In this document: piece by piece, positions 47,075 to 58,147 of the stretch
How the letters are laid out: the number at the start of each line of letters is the position of its first letter
Position numbering within the stretch: position 1 is the first letter of the stretch
From: Jacaranda mimosifolia
Taxonomy: Eukaryota > Streptophyta > Magnoliopsida > Lamiales > Bignoniaceae
Direction of reading: 5' to 3'
Assembly: GCA_018894105.1 (NCBI GenBank)
Contig: CM032128.1
Span: 17,217,001 to 17,281,000 of the forward strand
DNA: 64,000 bases
The notes under the pieces: model-generated
The model's input: only the letters and a program-made list of their open reading frames with translations
Databases searched by the model: none
Told to the model about the DNA's origin: nothing
Made by a program: the position numbers and the translations under genes

Positions 47075-50000
47075 ATGGCTAAGAATCCACTCGCATCAAT
47101 TTTGGAAACTAATAAACTTACCGGGACTAACTTCCAAGATTGATTGAAAAACTTTAAAATAATTCTTGACTCTAAAAAGCAGACTTACGTCCTTGATCAA
47201 TATCTCATGGACACACTTGGTGATGACATCACTGACCAATAATGTGAAATGTTCACGAAATTTGTAGATGATGATCTACAAATTAGATATGTCATAATGG
47301 CCTCCATGTCCAACGGGATCCAAAAGACTTATGAGCACATGAAACATGCTCTAGAGATTTATGTACACTTGTAAGAGTTGTATGGTGTACAAAATAGACA
47401 TAAAAGATTCACTTTGTCAAAGGATCTCTTTAGGACAAGAATGAGTGAAGGGTCTAATGTCCATGATCACGGCCTCAAGATGATATAACTCATCGAGAAG
47501 CTTGAACAATTAGATGTGGTCATGGACAACAACCTTTACCTATATTTGATCCTACAGTTATTACCACCATCACAAGACCAATTCGTTATAAACTTTAGTA
47601 TGTCTAAGCAAGAAGTTACGATTAACGAGTTGGTCGATATGCTTGTGACCATGAAGGCGACTATGAAAAAGGAGAAGCCCTTTATGCTTGCATCCTTCTC
47701 TAAGTAAAAGGGCCCTAGGGGTTCTAGAAAGGGAGGTAAGAGGAAGAAGAGTTCTTCCTCGAAAGGGAAGCAACTCGAGAAGAGTTTCGGGACGACTAAG
47801 AAAAAAGTTAAAACCAAAGCAAGTTGTTTCTATTGTGGCAAAAAAGGGCATTGGAAGAGAAATTGCAAAGCTTACCTTGCAACCCTTGAGAAGGGTATGT
47901 ACTTTACTGAAGTGCACATGACAACTAATTGTTCCGTATGGGTATTTGATACCACATGCGGTTCTCACCTTTGTAATTTGTTACAAAGGATGGAAAGAAG
48001 AAAGAGTCTGTGTGAAGGGGATATGATCCTCTGCTTAGGAAATGGAGCAAAAGTTGCAGCCATTTTCCAAGGAGTTATCAACTTGGACTTAGGGAATGTT
48101 TGCATTGTACCTGATCCGATTTATTATGGATCTGATTTATTATGTTCCCCATCTTGTTAAGAATATTATTTCAATTCTCGTTCTTGATAATGAAGGATTT
48201 GATTTTCCTATATCAAATGGGGTGTTGAAAGCATTAAAAAATGGTTCTTCAATTGCACAAGGTACATTAATGAACGGATTGTATATACTTGATTCTCAAC
48301 CTTCACTAACGCACATTCAATCAAGTGAAAGAAAGTTAGACAACCAAGAGGATGCCATACAATGGCATGCAAGACTTGGACATATTTCTAAAAATGGGAT
48401 AAACAAGTTAGAAGCTCTTAAAGCATTAAATGTTAGTAGCATTGCGGATCTTCCTACTTGTGAATCTTGCTTAAAGGAAAAAATGACCAAAGCTCATTTT
48501 ATAGGACAGACGGAGCGCTCCACAAGTCTTTTGGATTTGATCTATACGGATGTTTGTAGACCACTAAGAGTTAGTGGGATGGGAGGCTATTCCTACTTCA
48601 TCACCTTCATTGATGATTATAGTCATTTTGGACACACGTTTCTTATAAAGAACAAGTCCGAAGCCTTTGAAAAGTTCAAAGAGTACAGAAATGAAGTAGA
48701 AAAACAATTGGGGCTAAGTATTAAAGCTCTTCGATTGGATCGAGTGGGGGAATACTTGAGCATCAAATTCTTGGATTATCTAAATAAAAATGAAATTATC
48801 TCATAATAGATTCCACGCGGCACACCTCAACAGAATGGAGTAGCCTAGAGAAAAAATCGTACCTTATTAGACATGGTACATTCCATGATGAGCTTTTTTG
48901 ATGTGCCCATATCCTTTTGGGGATACACCTTAGACAAGGCGGCGAAGCTACTAAATATAGTACCTTCAAAGTCGGTGCCCAAAACACTAATGAGATATGG
49001 CTTGGTAAAGCACTCTCTTACTCATATCTCAAGGTTTAGGGATCTCCCACCTACGTGAGACGGATAGTGGGAGATCAATTGGACAGTAGATTCACTTGTG
49101 CAAGTTTGTGGGATACCCTAGTGAGAGTCTATGGGTTACTACTTCTATGATCCCTTGGAACAAAAAGTGTTTGTTTCGAGGAAAACACCTACTTTTTGGA
49201 AAAGCAATTTCTATCACATAGAAAATGCATTGTTGTTGAACTTGATGAAGTTCAAAATGATCAAGAAATCCCACAAGTGATAGAAATAAATGAGCAACTA
49301 GAGCCTCACACACAACCTCTAAGAAGGTCGAACTGAATCAAGAAGCAACCCAAAATGTTCGGATTTCTTCATGAGATCGGCCAATCGGATAGTGATCCAA
49401 AGACCTATGAGGAAGCTATGTTGGACATAGATTCGGGATGTTGGCTTAAAGCCATGAGATCCAAAATGAACTCCATGTACTCAAACAAAGTATGGACTTT
49501 GGTAGATCAACCAAAGGAAATAGTTCTCGTTGGTTGCAAGTGGATCTATAAGCGCAAGCTTAGAGTAGATGGAGAAGTGATGACTTTTAAGGTGCGACTA
49601 GTAGCAAAGGGTTACACTAAAAGACTCGATTTCAATTTCAAGGAAACCTTTTCACTAGGTCACTATGCCTAAGTCCATTCGGATTCTACCTGCCATAGCT
49701 GCATATTATGACTATGAGATATGGTAATTGGATGTGAAAACCACTTTGCTCAATGGAGACATTGAAGAAGAAATTTATATGGAGCAACCACAAGGTTTTA
49801 CATCCAAGGGGAGTGAGCAAAAGGTTTGCAAACTTCAAAGATCCATTTATTGACTCAAACAAGCATCCAGAAGTTGGAACATACATTTTGACAAAACAGT
49901 CAAATCGTTTGGCTTTGTCAAAAATATGTATGAACTATGTGTGTATAAGAAGGCTAGTGGGAGTTCGATACAGTTTATTATTTTTTTATGTCGATGACGT

Positions 50001-50947
50001 CCTTCTCATTGGGAATGAGATAAGAATATTAGAGTGTACTAAAGCGTGGTTATCTACACAATTCTCCATGAAGGATTTAGGAGAGGCATCTACGTATTGG
50101 GAACATGTATCTATTGAGATAGATGCAAAAGATGCTGGGGTTATCCTGAACCCCGTATATTGACGAGATACTAATGAGGTTTAGTATGGAAGAATCCAAG
50201 ATGGGATTCATTCCCATAAGACATAGCATTCATCTTTCCAAGCTTGTGGCCTCCAAGACTGAAAATAAGAGATAAAGAATATCCCACATACCTTATGCAT
50301 TTGCCATTGGTAGCATAATGTATGCAGTACAATGTACAAGACCAAATGTGGCATACTCGCTAAGTGTTACGAGTAGGTTCCAATTCAATCCTACTGAGAG
50401 TCACTGGGTAGACGTTAAAGATATCCTCAAGTACTTAAGAAAGAATAAGGACTTGTTTTTGGTATATGGCAATGGAGAATTGAAACTAGAGGGGTTTATA
50501 GATTCAAGTTTTCAATCCGATGTAGATGACCTAATATCCACTTCTGGATTTACCAAGGTGAGTTGGAAGAGTTTCAAATAAGATACAATGGCCAATTTTA
50601 CCATGGAGGCATAATATATTGCAGCTTCAGAAGTTGCAAAGGAAGGTGTTTGGATGAAAAACTTCATTTTAGAGTTGAATGTAGTGCCGAGCATTGCTGA
50701 GCCAGTGGTTGTCTATTATGACAACAATGGGGTAGTGGCACAAGCCAAAGAGCTAAGATCTCATCAAAAATCGAAGCATATTTTAAGGCGATATCATTTG
50801 ATTTGGGAAATCATTGATAAAGGTGACATCCTAGCAGAGAGAGTTGCCTCGGAAGAGAATATAGCAGATCCACTAACAAAACCCCGAATGAAAAAGGTCT
50901 TTGAAGGACATCTTGAGAAGATGGATCTCAAGGCCATGGGGCATTAG
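47075..50947 (+). pseudogene. E9 copia gag-pol, moderately degraded
   Basis: The gag ATG is at 47075 (MAKNPLASILETNKL). The CCHC knuckle CFYCGKKGHWKRNC is intact at 47825-47866. Protease reads WVFDTTCGS near 47939. Integrase occupies one open block, 48096-48806, with HHCC and the first Asp, but the second box reads LDRVGEY instead of SDRGGEY; the Asp is kept. RT has YVDD at 49987-49998. RNase H is open from 50654 to the stop at 50945-50947 (ADPLTKP tail). Stops occur in gag (near 47145 and 47240), between IN and RT, and in RT. A short duplication of the TGATTTATTATG stretch at 48113-48149 shifts the protease/IN frame. Length matches E4. Confidence 0.9.
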
Positions 50948-50952
50948 CTTTA

Positions 50953-50966
50953 GGGAAAGTGGGAAA
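50953..50966 (+). other. E9 polypurine tract
   Basis: GGGAAAGTGGGAAA lies just before the LTR start TGTTGG at 50968, after the pol stop. Confidence 0.75.
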
Positions 50967-50967
50967 T

Positions 50968-52866
50968 TGTTGGAATAGTGCCCAAGAAACCAACAAGATT
51001 GGCCTTGTAAAGCTATTTCCATGTAAAATAATCTTGATTGAATAATATTCATTATATGGCCATCTTCATCTTATGCTCTTTATTTCTTCACTTTCAATTG
51101 GATGAAGCCCTTAGATCACTGATGACTATGGGACTTGGTTTGGTGACCATGGAATAAGTCTTACATGATCATGATTTTAAATCTTCCAAGTCATAGAATC
51201 TTATGAAATAGGGTATCTAAGATTCGGATGGACTTGCACTAACGATGCATAAATCCAAAAGTTGGATACTACTCCATTCTATGAACAATTGTATGAGATA
51301 TGGGTATATGTTAGTGGGTGTTTCTTAGAGAATAAAGCACTAAAGGCCCATCGGAGTATCCACTAAATAGCTGGAGTAGCAAGTTGGTAGTGGCGAGTTC
51401 TCCAACTTACTCGAGTGCATATTATTAGTCCTTTGGTCTGACAATCCATGGTAACATTATGTCTGGTCCTCATGCTTTGACTATTACTTGACCACTTAGC
51501 AGGTTTTCGAGTTGAGGTTGGGTATGAGCTACTTGGCATGGAGGTTTGGGAGATCCAAGATGGAATCCAATTCCTCACTTTTGTGAAGGGCGAGTGCATC
51601 TCTTATGTGTCTTATAGTGATCGATTCAAAGAAATCTTTGCACGAGGTGGTGTGATAATATGGAAAAAGAGTTTTTCAAAGATGAGGTCAAGTAAGGGAA
51701 TGGAACATTGGAATAAAGACATTATACTAAAGCTATTAGGGAGCCAGCAAATATCTTGCCCTAGGCCTCTTTTTAGAGATAGAAGACGGAAGGACCGTAT
51801 TTGCATAGTACGCAGAGAGCTACCATGGTTCTCCAAAATCATTCATTTCAGCTAATTAGTTGGGCTCCATGAGCTTGAGGTTGGACATCAACCATGGAGA
51901 TTGAGTACTCTTCAATTAATGAGATTAATTAAGTTCAGTTAATTAATTTAAAAGTTGTTTTAAACTAAAAGGAATATATGATACTCAAATGTCACAAGGA
52001 GTTTGTGAGCCCATGTCTAATGAATGGCAGAACCTGTTGGGTCATACACAAAAGTCAATTAACCTCCTAGTTATTGGAGCAATTTTCTAGAGAGTTAGAG
52101 AATCACTCCAAGGTGACTGATTTTGAGGTACTAATTTGAAGGCAAATTTTTAGCTTGATTAATTTAAGTGTTAAATTAATCAACTAATTTAAAGAGTTAA
52201 ATTAGACCAATAATTAAGGAGTTAATTATTTGGTGCAAAGTGACCTTCAATTGGTCAAGTTAATTTAAGGAGTTAAATTAACAAATTTGAGCTTAAGAGC
52301 TAAGCTTAATTAACTTAAGCGTTAAGTCAAAGTTTAATTAATTAAATTAAAGTGTTTAATTTAATTAATGAGAAGAATACCTTTTGGAGGTAATTAACTT
52401 GATATTAGATTTCAAATGTAATTAAAATGTACATGAAATTCAAATGAGATTTGAATTCAAATTTGCCACCTTGGCAACCCTACTTGGCCACCCCCCACAT
52501 GGAACGTGTGATGCCAACTTGGCATCACACTATCCAACATCTATATATTGATATAGATGAGAGAGGATTCGGCCACATGACAAAAGGTGTGATGAATTAG
52601 ATTCTTTGCAATTCCCTCCAAAATTTCCTTCAAGCATTGCATCATGTGTTGACACTTTGCTTCGTTTTTCTTCTCCTACCTCAAAAATCAGCCTTCACCA
52701 CTGTAATTCTACTTGCTTTTTCCAGCTAAGAGTGAGTGGAATTTGGAAGATTGTTGGTGTGTACATCATATTAATAGAGGCAAAGCATTTGATTTACTAG
52801 CTTTGGAGATCTATTGAAACAGAACAGTCACATGCCAATTTTTTTCCAAGAAATCTACATCGAGTT
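50968..52866 (+). repeat. E9 3' LTR, cut at its end
   Basis: This LTR keeps the palindrome chain missing from its 5' partner, including arms GTTAATTTAA (52259-52282) and the TATA-proximal palindrome at 52506-52530, with CTATATATTG next. It stops in U5 at 52866, where LTR E10 begins with TGTTGGAATAG. The last 300 bp or so are not seen downstream. Confidence 0.88.
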
Positions 52867-53232
52867 TGTTGGAATAGTGCCCAACAAGCCAATAAGATTG
52901 ACATGTAAACTATTTCACTTGTGATATAATTTTGATTGAATGATATTATTCTTATATGGCCATCTTTATCTTATGCTCATACTACTTCACTGGCATATGC
53001 TTGAAACCCTTAGATCACATAAGACTACGAGACTTGGTCAGTTAACTCGGTGATGATCATGGAATAAATCTTATACGGTCATGATCTTAAACATCCCAAG
53101 TCATAGAATATTAAGAGACAGGGCATCTAAGATTCGGATAGACTTGTACTAACAATGCATAAATCCAAGGATTGGATATTGCTCCATTCCTTGAGCAAAC
53201 CATATGTGATATGGGTGTATGTTAGTGGGTGT
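52867..53232 (+). repeat. E10 LTR fragment, first 366 bp
   Basis: Begins TGTTGGAATAGTGCCC and ends after TTAGTGGGTG, where LTR E11 starts with its own TGTTGG. In other copies the next bases would be CTTGTTAGAG, so the break falls at a TGTT(A/G)G word shared by the LTR interior and the LTR start. E10 and E11 differ at many positions, so this is not a recent local duplication. Confidence 0.82.
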
Positions 53233-54209
53233 TGTTGGAATAGTGCCCAGCAAACCAATTAGATTAGCCTTATAAAAGCTATTTTCTTGTAAAACAATCC
53301 TGATTGAATGATATTCATTATATGGCCATCTTCATCTTATGCTCTTTAATGCTTCACTTGTATTTGGATGAAGCCCCTAGATCACTTATAACTACGGGAC
53401 TTAGTTTGGTGACCATGGAATAAGTCTCACATGGTCGTGATCTTAAATTTTTCAAGTCATAGGATCTTATGAGATAGGACATCTAAGATCCGGATAGACT
53501 TGCAGTAACGATGCATAAATTCAAAAGTTGGGTATTGCTCCGCTCCATGAGCAACTATACGAGATACGAGTGCATGTTAGTGGGTGTTTACTAGAGAACA
53601 AGGCACTGAAGGGCCTTTGGAGAATCCACTAAATAGCCATAGTGGCAAGTCGGTAGTGGTCAATTCTCCCACTTACGCTAGTGCATATTATTAGTCCTCT
53701 GACTTGAGGATCCATGGTAACCTTGTGTCCGGTCCTCATGCTTTGACTCTTCCTTGACCACTTAGCGGGTCTTTCGGGTTGAGGTTGGGTATGAGCTACT
53801 TGACATAGAGGTTTGTGAGATCCAAGATGGAATACGACTCCTCGCTTTTGTGAAGGGCTAGTGTATCTCCTATGTGTTCTATAATATCGATTCTAAGAAA
53901 TTCTTGCCCAAAGTGGTGTGATAATTTGGAAAATGAGTTTTCCAAAGGTGAGGTCAAATAAGGGAATCGAACATGAAGAATAGAGATATAGTATCAAGGC
54001 TATTAGGGAGCCAACAAATATCTTGCCCCAGGCCTCTTTCGAGAGATAGGAGGCAAAATGACCGTATTTGCATGGTACGCGTAGAGCTATGATGGTTCTC
54101 CAAAATATTCATTTTGGCCAATTAGTTGGGCTCCATGGGCTTGAGGTTGGACATCGACCATGGAGATTAGGTACTCTTCAATTAATGAGATGAATTGAAC
54201 TGAGTCGAT

Positions 54210-54837
54210 TAGTTTAAAAGGAGTTTTAAACTACAATAAATATAAGATATTCAAAAGTCACGAAGAGTTGTGAGCCTATGTCCAATGACTGCTAGAACCT
54301 ATTGGATCACACACAAAACCAATTAGCTTCCAAAATTGGTAGAGCAATTTTATAAATTTTAGAAATATTCACCCTTTGGTGATCGATTTTCAAGGAACCA
54401 ATTTAACGGTTAATTTTGGCTTGATTAATTTAAGTGTTAAATTAATCAACTAATTTGAAGAGTTAAATTAGACCAATAATTAAGGAGTTAATTATTTGGT
54501 GCCATATTGACCATCAATTGGTCAAGTTGACTTAAGGAGTTAAGTTGACTAGTTTAAGCTTAAGAGTTAAGCTTGTTTGATTTAAGAGTTAAATCAAAAG
54601 ATAATTAATTAAATTAAAGTGTTTAATTTAATTAATGGAAAGAATACTTTTTGGAGGAAAAATTTAAATGAAGTGTTCATTTAAATTCGGATCTTAATTA
54701 ATTTTCAATTAGATTCCAAATGTAATTGAAATGCACATGAAATTCAAGTAAGACTTGAATTTCAATTTACCTACTTGGCATGCCACTTGGGCGGTCACCT
54801 TGAGGAAGGTGTGATGCCAACTAGCATCACACCTTCC
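54210..54837 (+). promoter_or_regulatory. U3 palindrome chain (exemplar copy)
   Basis: Consecutive short inverted repeats, most with perfect arms: TAGTTTAAAA/ggag (54210-54233); TTGATTAATTTAA/gtg (54421-54449); CTAATTTGAA/ga (54450-54471, one mismatch); ATAATTAA/ggag (54476-54495); TTGACCA/tcaat (54507-54525); GTTGACTTAA/ggag (54526-54549, imperfect outer part); AAGCTTAA/gag (54556-54574); TTGATTTAA/gag (54577-54597); ATTAATTAAATTAAA/gtg (54604-54636); AATTTAAATGAA/gtg (54661-54687); TTCAATTA (54704-54730); GAAATTCAAGT/aag (54739-54763); GGAAGGTGTGATGC/caacta (54804-54837). The arm is given first, then the loop. They lie directly upstream of the TATA-like run. Function is unknown; a transcription-factor array or RNA hairpins are possible. 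Confidence 0.85.
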
Positions 54838-54843
54838 ACACTC

Positions 54844-54857
54844 ATATATATATATAG
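54844..54857 (+). promoter_or_regulatory. E11 LTR TATA-like motif
   Basis: An alternating TA run, about 7 bp after the last palindrome. The same arrangement (palindrome, 8-25 bp, TATA-like run) recurs in most LTRs of the family, which supports this as the core promoter. A second TA run lies at 54873-54889. Confidence 0.6.
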
Positions 54858-55476
54858 AGGGTGAGCAAATTCATATATATATATATATACTTTGCTGAAA
54901 TGTGTGAAGATTAGATTATTTGCATTCCCTCCAAAACTCCCTCTCTCCATGCATTGCATCATGTTGCATTCCTTCTTCTTTCCAACCTGAAAACTGGCCT
55001 CCTCTACCTTATTTTTCTCCTCTCTAACTTCAGATTCTAGTGAGGGGAAATTGGAAGAATGATTGGGCTGTGGATCATATCAATAGAGGCAAGGTGTTTG
55101 ACTTGCTGATTTTTGGAGATCCACTGCAATAACTCTAGATTGGAGAATTTTTATGGAGCGATCAAGAAGGATTTTTCGATCCAATTTTTCACAGAAGCTT
55201 CCTAAGTGTGTGTAGGTGTTCCAGATTTAATTTGGTGATTTTTTGAGCATTATAACTGGGGAAAAGGTTGCCGCCTTTCCAGTGTGCTAATTCCAGACAG
55301 TTTATGGATCCTAGAGAGATAGTTGGTTTTCTCCTTCTTTTGAGCTACAAGAGGTAATTCTTCTTCCTAATCCAGATTTATAGCATGACTAGTTCCTTGG
55401 TTGCTTGAGTAGCTTAGTTATTTTCAAGCTTATGAAGTTTTGATTTATGGATCCTAATGCTACTCTTGCCTTCGAG

Positions 55477-55489
55477 TGGTATCAGAGCC
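55477..55489 (+). other. E11 primer binding site
   Basis: TGGTATCAGAGCC, a perfect initiator-Met-type primer site. Confidence 0.85.
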
Positions 55490-55966
55490 TATTTCATGCT
55501 ATGTTTTGGATTATTGATTGATTGATTCATGAGATGAATTGATCAATATCACCAAATACTTGATCCGAGTAATGGATTGGAGTGTTTGGTTGATGATGCT
55601 TGTGACTCTATTGCTTGATAAATTGAAAGCATGCTTTTATGTGATTTAAGTGTTAATTCATGTTTTAGTATGTTTCAATTCGTAGTTATTAATAATGAAT
55701 GTTGATTTGGCATTAATTGATGTTATATGATGATATAGCATGTTGCTTATTGATCAAATGTGTTTTGGTCATTTTTGGATCCAATAAGATTGGAGTTTGA
55801 TTGGAGGTTTATAGAGAATTTGATTCTCACTTAAACTTAAATTTTTGAAGCATGATTGAGCACTTTAATTTTCAGTTTTAAAAGGAGTTTTAAATCTGAA
55901 AATTGGTCCATAATGTGTGATTTAATGTCTAGAAAGTGTTCTACATTTTTTGGTGCCCAAAAGTTG
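55490..55966 (+). other. E11 leader stub
   Basis: About 480 bp of leader colinear with E7 22488-22970, cut at a 14 bp-arm hairpin. The rest of the element is missing. Confidence 0.8.
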
Positions 55967-55996
55967 AGCTAAAAATAGTCAAGACTATTTTTAGCT
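55967..55996. repeat. Perfect 14-bp-arm hairpin at a leader/LTR junction
   Basis: AGCTAAAAATAGTC, two bases AA, then GACTATTTTTAGCT. The left side belongs to the leader (GTTGAGC) and the right side runs into LTR sequence (AGCTACTT, about position 540 of an LTR). Other copies have no such hairpin at either place. Confidence 0.9.
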
Positions 55997-57505
55997 ACTT
56001 AGACATTGAGGTTTATGAGATCCAAGATGGGATCCGACTCCTCATCTTTGTGAAAGGCGAGTACATCTCCTATATGTTCTATGATGATCGATTCGAAGGA
56101 GTTCTTGGCCAAGGCAGTATGATAATTTGGAAAAGGAGTTTTTTAAAGATGAGGTAACAAAAGGAATCGAACATTAAGAATAGATACATAGCATTGAGGC
56201 TATTAGGGAGCCAAAAAATATCTTGCCCTAGGTCTCTTTCATGGAGATAGGAGACGGAAGGACTGTATTTGCATAGTACGCGTAAAGCTAGAATAGTTCA
56301 CCATAAGCATTCATTCGACCAATTGTTGGGCTCCACGGGCTTGAGGTTGGACATCGGCCATGGAGATCGGGGAATCTTCAATTAATAGAGATTAATTGAC
56401 ATGAGTTGGTTAGTTTAAAAGGAGTTTTAAACTAACATGAATATATGATATTATAAAGTCGCAATTGTTGTGAGCCCATGTCTAATGAGTGGTAGAACCT
56501 AATGGGTGATACATAAAGCCTATTGAAAATCCTAAATAATGAGGAGGAATTTTCTAAGTGTTAGGAAAATTCCAAGAGGACCGAAAATGTGAGAGAGGAA
56601 TCTTGATGCAATTTTTAGTCATTCGGTTTCATCAATTTAATTGTTAAATTGATCCAATGAAATTAATTGTTATTTTAATTTGGTACCATATGATCATCAA
56701 TTGATCAAGTAAAACTTAAAGAGTTAAGTTTGGTGACTTAAATGCTAAGTCAATATTTAATTAAATTGAGGAATGAGATTTGAGGGGAAAATTCAAATTA
56801 AGCTTGCAAGTTGGCATGCTTAGTTGGCAACCCCCCTTGAGGAAGGTGTGATGCCACCTAGGCATCACACCATCCTTCCTCCATATGTAGATATAGAGGG
56901 GGTTGCCAACAAGAAGAAATTAGTCACACTTTTTGCATCTAATTGTTAGATAAAAAATTCCCTCCAAAAGTGATTCTCCCATAAGTTGAGGCTTCACTCT
57001 CTTCTTCCTCCCCTCCATTTTTTTCCTTCAACCTAGCTCTCCTCCTCCTTGTTTTTTCCAGCTAAATTGAGGAGGAAAAAATTGTCCAAAGGTGTGTGGA
57101 CTTTGACATTAGATGCAGGACGTTTTATGGATTGCTTGCTTTGGTGATCCTTCGTTCCAGCAGAGATTTTTCTGTCACTGTTCATGGTCATTCCGGTGAA
57201 TTTTGTGGCTTATATTTTAACTGGAGTATCTCCATTGAGTTGGTGAAATATTTCTTCAGGTTTGACTCAATTCCGAGTTGATTTGCCCGATCAAATGTTG
57301 ATCAAATCTCGCTGCGCCAGTAGCAGTTTCCTCTCGGGAAAGGAAGCTCTTCTTCTACCTTTGGTTGGATTTTTATCAAGAGGTAACATTCTAACCTTAA
57401 TCCACTATATATGTATGATTTAGATCCTTGTGGTAGTGTAAGATAAGTTATATTTCAATTTTTAAATGTTTTAAATTGGATCATTAGCCTTACACCTCTT
57501 TTAGA
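55997..57505 (+). repeat. E12 LTR fragment
   Basis: LTR from about position 540 to its U5 end. It includes the palindrome GTTAGTTTAAAA/ggag (56409-56436), the TATA-proximal palindrome at 56845-56871 and a TATA-like ATATGTAGATATAG near 56883. Part of the chain between 56640 and 56780 is shorter than in other copies, so this is a divergent subfamily. Confidence 0.8.
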
Positions 57506-57800
57506 ATTTTGCTCTGAATTTTTTACAGCACTTTCCTCAAGGAGTTGAGAGGTTCCAAATTTTTTTTTTTTGTGATTTTTGGAGCATTTTAACTGAGGCG
57601 AAAGTCACTGTTCATCCACTGTGCCAGAGCCTGCCAAATTCTGGATTGGTGAAGTGTTCACCATTACAACCTTTGAAATTTTCTTTTTGATGTAATTCTC
57701 CTACTAAATCTAAATCCCTAGCATGATTAGATCCTTGATAGGCTGTAAGTACTAGTTATTTTGAGCTCTTGAAGTTTGATAATTGGATCCAAGTGGCTTA
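57506..57800 (+). repeat. E13 LTR U5 fragment
   Basis: A second U5 segment (TTGCTCTGAATTTTTTACAG onward) following the U5 of E12. It ends in GTGGCTTAC, just short of the LTR terminus, and joins a minus LTR piece. Confidence 0.7.
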
Positions 57801-58147
57801 CTAACATGCACCCATATCTCATACGGTTGCTTATGGAATAGAGCAATACCTAACTCTTAGATTTATGCATCGTTAGTGCAAGTCTATCCGGATCTTAGAT
57901 GCCCCGTCTCATAAGATCCTATGACTTAGAAGATTTAAGATCATGATGGTGTAAAACTTATTCCATGGTCATCAAACTAAGTCTCGTAGTCATGAGTGAT
58001 CTAAGGGCTTCATCTGAATGCATGTGAAGAAATAAAGAACATAAGATGAAGATGGCCATAAAAAGAATATCATTCAATCAAGATTGTTTTACAAGGAAAT
58101 AGCTTTACAAGGCCAATCCTATTGGCTTGCCGGGCACTATTCCAACA
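57801..58147 (-). repeat. E14 LTR fragment, minus
   Basis: The first 345 bp of an LTR in minus orientation, ending flush at 58147 (TGTTGGAATAGTGCCCGG on the minus strand). Its inner end meets the plus U5 piece E13 at a shared ACTAAC/TTACTAAC word. Confidence 0.82.

Larger units (their letters stand above)
44028..52866 (+). mobile_element. E9 Ty1/copia element with asymmetric LTRs
   Basis: A plus element inserted in the E8 leader. It has a 5' LTR of only 1.15 kb with a large internal deletion, a primer site, a leader, gag-pol and a polypurine tract. Its 3' LTR keeps the deleted region but is cut at 52866 by another LTR. Because both LTRs are copied from one template at insertion, the 5' deletion must be later. 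Confidence 0.88.
53233..55474 (+). repeat. E11 LTR, complete
   Basis: A full 2.24 kb LTR from TGTTGGAATAGTGCCC to CCTTCG (CA changed to CG) before a perfect primer site. It has the clearest palindrome chain in the window, a 14 bp-arm TATA-proximal palindrome and a TATA-like ATATATATATATAG run at 54844-54857. Only 0.5 kb of leader follows, so E11 is an LTR plus primer site and leader stub. Confidence 0.9.

Noticed and set aside
57096..57281. Open frame of 61 codons in an LTR
   Set aside because: It is in the R/U5 part of LTR E12, not conserved in other LTRs, and has no recognisable domain.
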